A stretch of DNA of 64,000 nt from Marthasterias glacialis. Taxonomy: Eukaryota > Echinodermata > Asteroidea > Forcipulatida > Asteriidae. Under the pieces are notes generated by a model that searched no databases, had not been told where the DNA came from, and was given only the letters and a program-made list of their open reading frames with translations. This document shows positions 62,801-64,000 of this stretch, in pieces; the stretch's first letter is position 1, and each line of letters opens with the position of its first letter. The stretch covers positions 1,302,001 through 1,366,000 of the forward strand of contig OU452232.1 of assembly GCA_911728455.2 (NCBI GenBank), in the 5' to 3' direction. The translations under genes were made by a program, and so were the position numbers.

Positions 62801-63622
62801 CCAAATTGTGACACAAGTCAATTATTCACACTCCATGTACTCCTGGGTGTTGGGAAGGAGTTAATGTTTGTAGTACGAAGTTTGATCAGCATTTTATGAT
62901 GAGTTTTTTTAAGTCAAACAAATTTGAACAAGTTGTACTTTTTCAAAAACCGACAGTCAACATTTTAAATTGTGTTTGTTTTATAGATGGACAAGTCTAC
63001 CACTCTCTCACCGTCAACAACATCACAACCAGGTAAATATGGCTTACTTTCAGTTTGAATTTACAATTTATAATACAAAGTTTTCAAAATGATTTCAATT
63101 ACTGGCTATTTGTTTTTTCATTTTCAAGACAAGACTTCTCGCCATGATTTATTGAAACAGAAACCTGAAAAACTTGAATAACCACATGTGATATGAACGA
63201 TTTGATTTTGTAAGTTGTTAAAAAAAAAGCAAGTTTGCTTACCGTATTAAAATCTAGCTAAGCAAAATAGATCTCCTAACAATGGTCAATGCTGCACTTG
63301 ACACCCCACTAATTTTTTATTTAAAAGACTGATGTACTAAATATAGGTTTTCGCGGCTAACTTTTCATTCTATATAAACTTTGCTGAAACTGACTGGGAA
63401 AACCTGTAATATTTTACTGATATATATATTTTTTTCTCTCTGATTGACAGCAATGTTGAATCCTCCAGAATGTGGGATATCAGCCAAGTCATCACCTAAT
63501 ACTCCAACCACACCAATAGGTACCTGGCCGTGGCACGGATCGGTCAATTTCCGTACTGGTCATGCATGTGGTTGCACATTAATAGGAGAGCAGTGGGCCG
63601 TCACATCAGCTGCTTGCGTAGG
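47796..63622 (+). CDS. type II transmembrane SEA/mucin/serine-protease homologue, partial gene (exons 1-10)
   Basis: Gene-level summary. Exons are 47796-47804, 51378-51559, 55113-55294, 55934-55972, 56695-56721, 57768-57877, 58693-58984, 62093-62484, 62987-63032 and 63451-63622. All have GT/AG borders and a consistent chain of phases, and the frame is open for about 482 residues. The order is tail, membrane segment, linker, SEA, mucin stalk, trypsin-like domain. That resembles type II transmembrane serine proteases such as enteropeptidase and HAT, which also place SEA between membrane and protease. Loss of the activation site and the active His suggests a binding or signalling role, perhaps in epithelial surface biology (inference). 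Exon 1 is the least certain part, and the gene continues past 64000. Confidence 0.8.
48411..51120 (+). repeat. pair of ~250-bp direct repeats in intron 1 (48411-48665 and 50880-51120)
   Basis: Both copies start 'tgttgat..acaaac', pass 'aagtcttgttgacaga(t/c)gttgt' and 'ttggtttgtttccaac', and end 'tccatctt'. Divergence is about 15% by eye. The second lies close to the acceptor of exon 2. No coding content is seen. Confidence 0.7.
50445..50730 (+). mobile_element. tRNA-derived SINE copy, 5' truncated
   Basis: 'cagcggagtgtgggttggag' and 'cttgagcaaaacacttcaaa' match the body of the SINEs at 53997-54418 and 63671-64000. The tRNA-like A-box is degraded. The element is in intron 1 of the membrane pseudoprotease. 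Confidence 0.6.
51378..51559 (+). CDS. membrane pseudoprotease, exon 2 (cytoplasmic tail)
   Basis: The acceptor is 'ttggttacag' and the donor GTTAGT. It encodes 60 residues rich in Tyr, Arg, Asp, Asn and Gln (SSRHYNGREQHNYGYERD, NDPYYTRPYY), with no hydrophobic segment. It is probably the start of the intracellular N-terminus and may be disordered. Several Tyr in acidic or polar context could be phosphorylation sites (inference). The other frame with ATG is not used, because only this frame joins the transmembrane exon. Confidence 0.75.
52055..52242. mobile_element. foldback element 1 (arms ~80 bp, tip ~20 bp)
   Basis: The left arm runs from 'cacataatggactggca' through 'tagtgcacgtctatgca' to 'gaccaggagagggtcctat'. 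The right arm is its near-perfect reverse complement, ending 'tgccagtccatgtg'. The loop is about 'caaagttgaaggccgagg'. The RNA or single strand would form a very stable hairpin. It lies in intron 2 of the membrane pseudoprotease. Bases 52243-52550 may belong to a larger related element. Confidence 0.85.
52559..52646 (+). repeat. 44-bp perfect tandem duplication
   Basis: Two adjacent identical copies of 'cattttgaagaatatacaga...tagtaagtttctccc'. The perfect identity suggests a recent duplication. Confidence 0.85.
53186..53352. mobile_element. foldback element 2 (arms ~70 bp)
   Basis: The left 'gggaataaaagagtagcacc'...'gtgtgataaaggacc' pairs with the right 'ggtcctttatcacac'...'ctcttttattccc'. 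A related partial copy lies at about 52851-53010 ('cctttatcaaacggcccc', 'aagacctcggtcgcc'). No ORF is present. Confidence 0.75.
53997..54418 (-). mobile_element. full-length tRNA-derived SINE, minus strand
   Basis: On the minus strand a tRNA-like head with B-box 'gggttcaagtcccggtc' is followed by the shared body ('atgggacataaagccgtag') and a 3' end 'gcgctatataaggactgca' with an (ATT)n tail. It is the same family as the elements at 50445 and 63671. Confidence 0.7.
55113..55294 (+). CDS. membrane pseudoprotease, exon 3 (juxtamembrane and transmembrane segment)
   Basis: The acceptor is 'ttgttgacag' and the donor GTGAGT. A Ser/Arg/Lys-rich stretch (SRHIPIKKSKSRS) is followed by about 28 hydrophobic residues ending LAVFLVYYII. 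Positive charge before the segment, the absence of a signal peptide and the extracellular-type domains after it together indicate type II topology (N-terminus inside). Counting from the 47796 start, the membrane segment is residues ~96-124. Confidence 0.85.
55934..55972 (+). CDS. membrane pseudoprotease, exon 4 (39-bp linker)
   Basis: A 39-bp exon, phase 1-1 (D-NNSNTVAPTQPV). The acceptor is 'ttttcaag' and the donor GTAAGT. Asn-Asn-Ser and Asn-Thr are close to N-glycosylation sequons. It forms a short Pro/Thr linker between membrane and SEA domain. Confidence 0.65.
55990..56145 (-). mobile_element. second SINE family, tRNA-like head on the minus strand
   Basis: Reverse complement 'tagcacagttggtagagg' (A-box type), then 'caggttcaaatcccgttct' (B-box type). 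The spacing is right for a tRNA-like promoter, but the flanks do not pair as an acceptor stem. A partial related copy ('ggttcaaatcccattct') lies near 56426. Confidence 0.55.
56695..56721 (+). CDS. membrane pseudoprotease, exon 5 (27-bp linker)
   Basis: A 27-bp exon, phase 1-1 (E-VTSQAPAA). The acceptor is 'attcacag' and the donor GTATGT. Because it is symmetric, skipping would leave the frame intact, so it may be alternatively spliced. Confidence 0.6.
56865..56996. mobile_element. 132-bp MITE with 33-bp terminal inverted repeats
   Basis: ACTTTTGGGGACACTAGGTG... at the left is mirrored by ...CATCTTGTGTTCAAAAGT at the right. Inner arms 'ggcagcagacttacca' and 'tggtaagtctgctgcc' are perfect. The interior is non-coding. 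Confidence 0.8.
57768..57877 (+). CDS. membrane pseudoprotease, exon 6 (first half of SEA domain)
   Basis: The acceptor is 'ttttgttag' and the donor GTAAGT. It encodes GLVSVGLSMKLMQPFLPEYN followed by SAGYRELQSNVTNS: a beta strand plus the helix typical of SEA domains (F.PEY...LS..YREL...V). NVT is an N-glycosylation sequon. Confidence 0.8.
58111..58520 (+). repeat. four ~105-bp tandem units in intron 6
   Basis: Units start 'actgcac(t/c)agtaaactg' at about 58111, 58217, 58306 and 58412. The second has an internal ~16-bp deletion. Units 3 and 4 are nearly identical. Short frames arising here are not genes. Confidence 0.85.
58525..58615 (+). mobile_element. partial copy of the tRNA/inverted-repeat composite
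   Basis: 'taacacacatcgatatatgg' and 'tttttatccccaatgcaaaa' match the right arm and core of the elements at 59117 and 61221. Confidence 0.55.
58693..58984 (+). CDS. membrane pseudoprotease, exon 7 (second half of SEA domain)
   Basis: The acceptor is 'gattggcag' and the donor GTAAGG. It contains FSPGSINVIATVTF, which corresponds to the SEA cleavage loop and strand (family motif G-S-V-V-V in MUC1-type SEA domains), then helix and strands to ...TATE. The Gly-Ser is retained, so autoproteolysis is possible. SEA exons 6 and 7 together form a module bounded by phase-1 introns. Confidence 0.82.
59117..59290. mobile_element. tRNA/inverted-repeat composite, hairpin-only copy
   Basis: 'tacaccgatctgtgttaagc' at the left is the inverted match of 'gcttaacacacgtcggtgta' at the right, separated by about 60 bp. 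It is followed by the core 'ttctttatccccactgcaaa'. The tRNA-like part is missing. It lies in intron 7 of the membrane pseudoprotease. Confidence 0.65.
60340..60665 (-). mobile_element. LINE 3' remnant (RIRNEDV..HVARM type)
   Basis: On the minus strand the frame reads SYKIRNEDVLTRIALC, then LSWFGHVARMNDTCLPQRI, then KRRRPRKRWES and ...NRQQWKDHICRA. This is the recurrent C-terminal tail of non-LTR retrotransposon ORF2 proteins (R..WFGHV.RM....P......GRP..RW). It is truncated upstream. Confidence 0.8.
61221..61550 (-). mobile_element. tRNA/inverted-repeat composite, longest copy
   Basis: The left arm 'acaccgatgtgtgttaagca'...'tcagtactttcc' and the right arm 'ggaaagtactgagtatacc'...'cttaacacacatc' are inverted repeats of about 50 bp. 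Between them (about 61308-61375, minus strand) is a tRNA-like sequence with 'tagtccagttggtaaaaca' and 'gggttcgaatcccacc'. It combines the features of a SINE and a foldback/MITE element. Confidence 0.7.
62093..62484 (+). CDS. membrane pseudoprotease, exon 8 (mucin-type Thr/Ser/Pro/Ala stalk)
   Basis: The acceptor is 'ttgttttgtag' and the donor GTAAAG. It encodes 131 residues, with degenerate repeats such as AAPTTAASTTAVPTT and AAPATAASTPAAS. Dense O-glycosylation is expected. The short repeat makes expansions and contractions between alleles likely. No Cys is present, consistent with an extended stalk. Confidence 0.85.
62987..63032 (+). CDS. membrane pseudoprotease, exon 9 (short Ser/Thr stalk)
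   Basis: A 46-bp exon (MDKSTTLSPSTTSQP), phase 0-1. The acceptor is 'ttttatag' and the donor GTAAAT. It extends the stalk. Confidence 0.65.
63451..63622 (+). CDS. membrane pseudoprotease, exon 10 (start of trypsin-like domain, His57 lost; continues off window)
   Basis: The acceptor is 'ctgattgacag' and the donor GTAAGG. The exon reads ...PPECGISAK..., then IGTWPWHGSV, GHACGCTLIGEQW and AVTSAACVG. PECG is the Cys that ties the propeptide to the catalytic domain in membrane serine proteases. The expected R-IVGG cleavage site is absent. In the S1-family motif T-A-A-H-C the His position is Ala (TSAAC), and G-G-S-L is G-C-T-L. This indicates a catalytically dead serine-protease homologue. The Asp102 and Ser195 regions lie beyond the window, so this is inferred from half the domain. 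Confidence 0.85.
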
Positions 63623-63670
63623 GTAAGGATGATCAGTTTAATTGGCTCCATAGAGGGCATTTATAGTGGC

Positions 63671-64000
63671 GTGTCGTGGCCGAGTGGTTAGTGTGTTGAA
63701 CTCAAGCTCTGGTGGCTGAGTCATCGGAGTGTGGGTTTGAGTCCCGGTCATGACACTTGTGTTCTTGAGCAAGGCATTTAGCCATAATTGCTTCCTAAAA
63801 GATTTGCTCTACCAGCCAGGCCTCTGATGGTTGATACCCAAGCCTACATCCTTACGGACTGTAAAGGGGCTAACCCTGTTTCAGCCCCAGGAGTAGGTGG
63901 CACTGGCCCCTGGGAAAAACAGCTGATTTGTAGCCCACACCTTGAGTGGTTTACTGGCCTTTTGTGTCTGGTGACTTACATAAAAAAAAATAATAATAAT
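63671..64000 (+). mobile_element. full-length tRNA-derived SINE reaching the window edge
   Basis: The head 'gtgtcgtggccgagtggtta' has the A-box of Ser/Leu tRNAs, and 'gggtttgagtcccggtcat' holds the B-box. A body shared with the SINEs at 50445 and 53997 and a 3' (TAA)n tail follow. It lies in the intron after exon 10 of the membrane pseudoprotease. Confidence 0.75.

Overview
This is a window of AT-rich nuclear DNA from an animal, very probably a marine invertebrate deuterostome and most likely an echinoderm. The inference rests on spliced genes with GT/AG introns, a two-exon TRIM-NHL gene, a SEA/mucin/trypsin-type membrane protein, LINE 3' fragments of the HWLP/HVARM type, several tRNA-derived SINEs, and dense MITE and foldback elements. 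The species is not determinable by reading alone. Most of the window is intron, intergenic DNA and repeats; only a small part is coding.

Layout. 1-6.9 kb: no gene recognised; simple repeats, a triplicated repeat carrying three DR1-type nuclear-receptor motifs, a G-quadruplex candidate and diverged local duplications. 6.98-10.29 kb (+): an intact TRIM-NHL protein in two coding exons (RING, two B-boxes, coiled coil, NHL propeller). Two piggyBac-like MITEs with TTAA target sites sit in opposite orientation, one in its intron and one just downstream. 12.43-13.66 kb: an 11-copy ~107-bp minisatellite. 14.86-19.5 kb (+): a decaying extracellular-matrix-type gene (coiled coil, EGF, several VWC modules) with stops and frameshifts. 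19.77-21.53 kb: a trinucleotide microsatellite and a 16-bp minisatellite. 23.4 kb: a tRNA-type SINE. 24.2-30.3 kb: an array of about 4-5 diverged ~1-kb units of unknown nature.

34.4-43.4 kb: a candidate 9.0-kb autonomous DNA transposon, bounded by perfect 26-bp inverted repeats (34444-34469 and 43421-43446). It contains a spliced 1051-residue transposase-like gene on the + strand (coding exons 36975-40903) with an HTH and DFAENY / FSDG / HGKG..DG motifs. One flank is packed with TTTACG/CGTAAA motifs and the other has repeated GTGTCC..TTTACACGTGAAA motifs. It also holds a decayed fragment of its own ORF at 41.9 kb. The transposase superfamily could not be named with certainty.

47.7 kb to the right edge (+): the main host gene. 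It encodes a type II transmembrane protein: short cytoplasmic tail, one membrane segment, Thr/Pro linker, SEA domain, Thr/Ser/Pro mucin stalk, then the start of a trypsin-like domain that lacks the IVGG activation site and has Ala in place of the catalytic His. It is therefore a membrane-anchored serine-protease homologue (pseudoprotease), and its 3' half lies beyond the window. Ten exons were traced, all with consistent phase. Its introns hold SINEs, two long hairpin (foldback) elements, a 132-bp MITE, a tandem repeat, a family of tRNA/inverted-repeat composites and LINE remnants.
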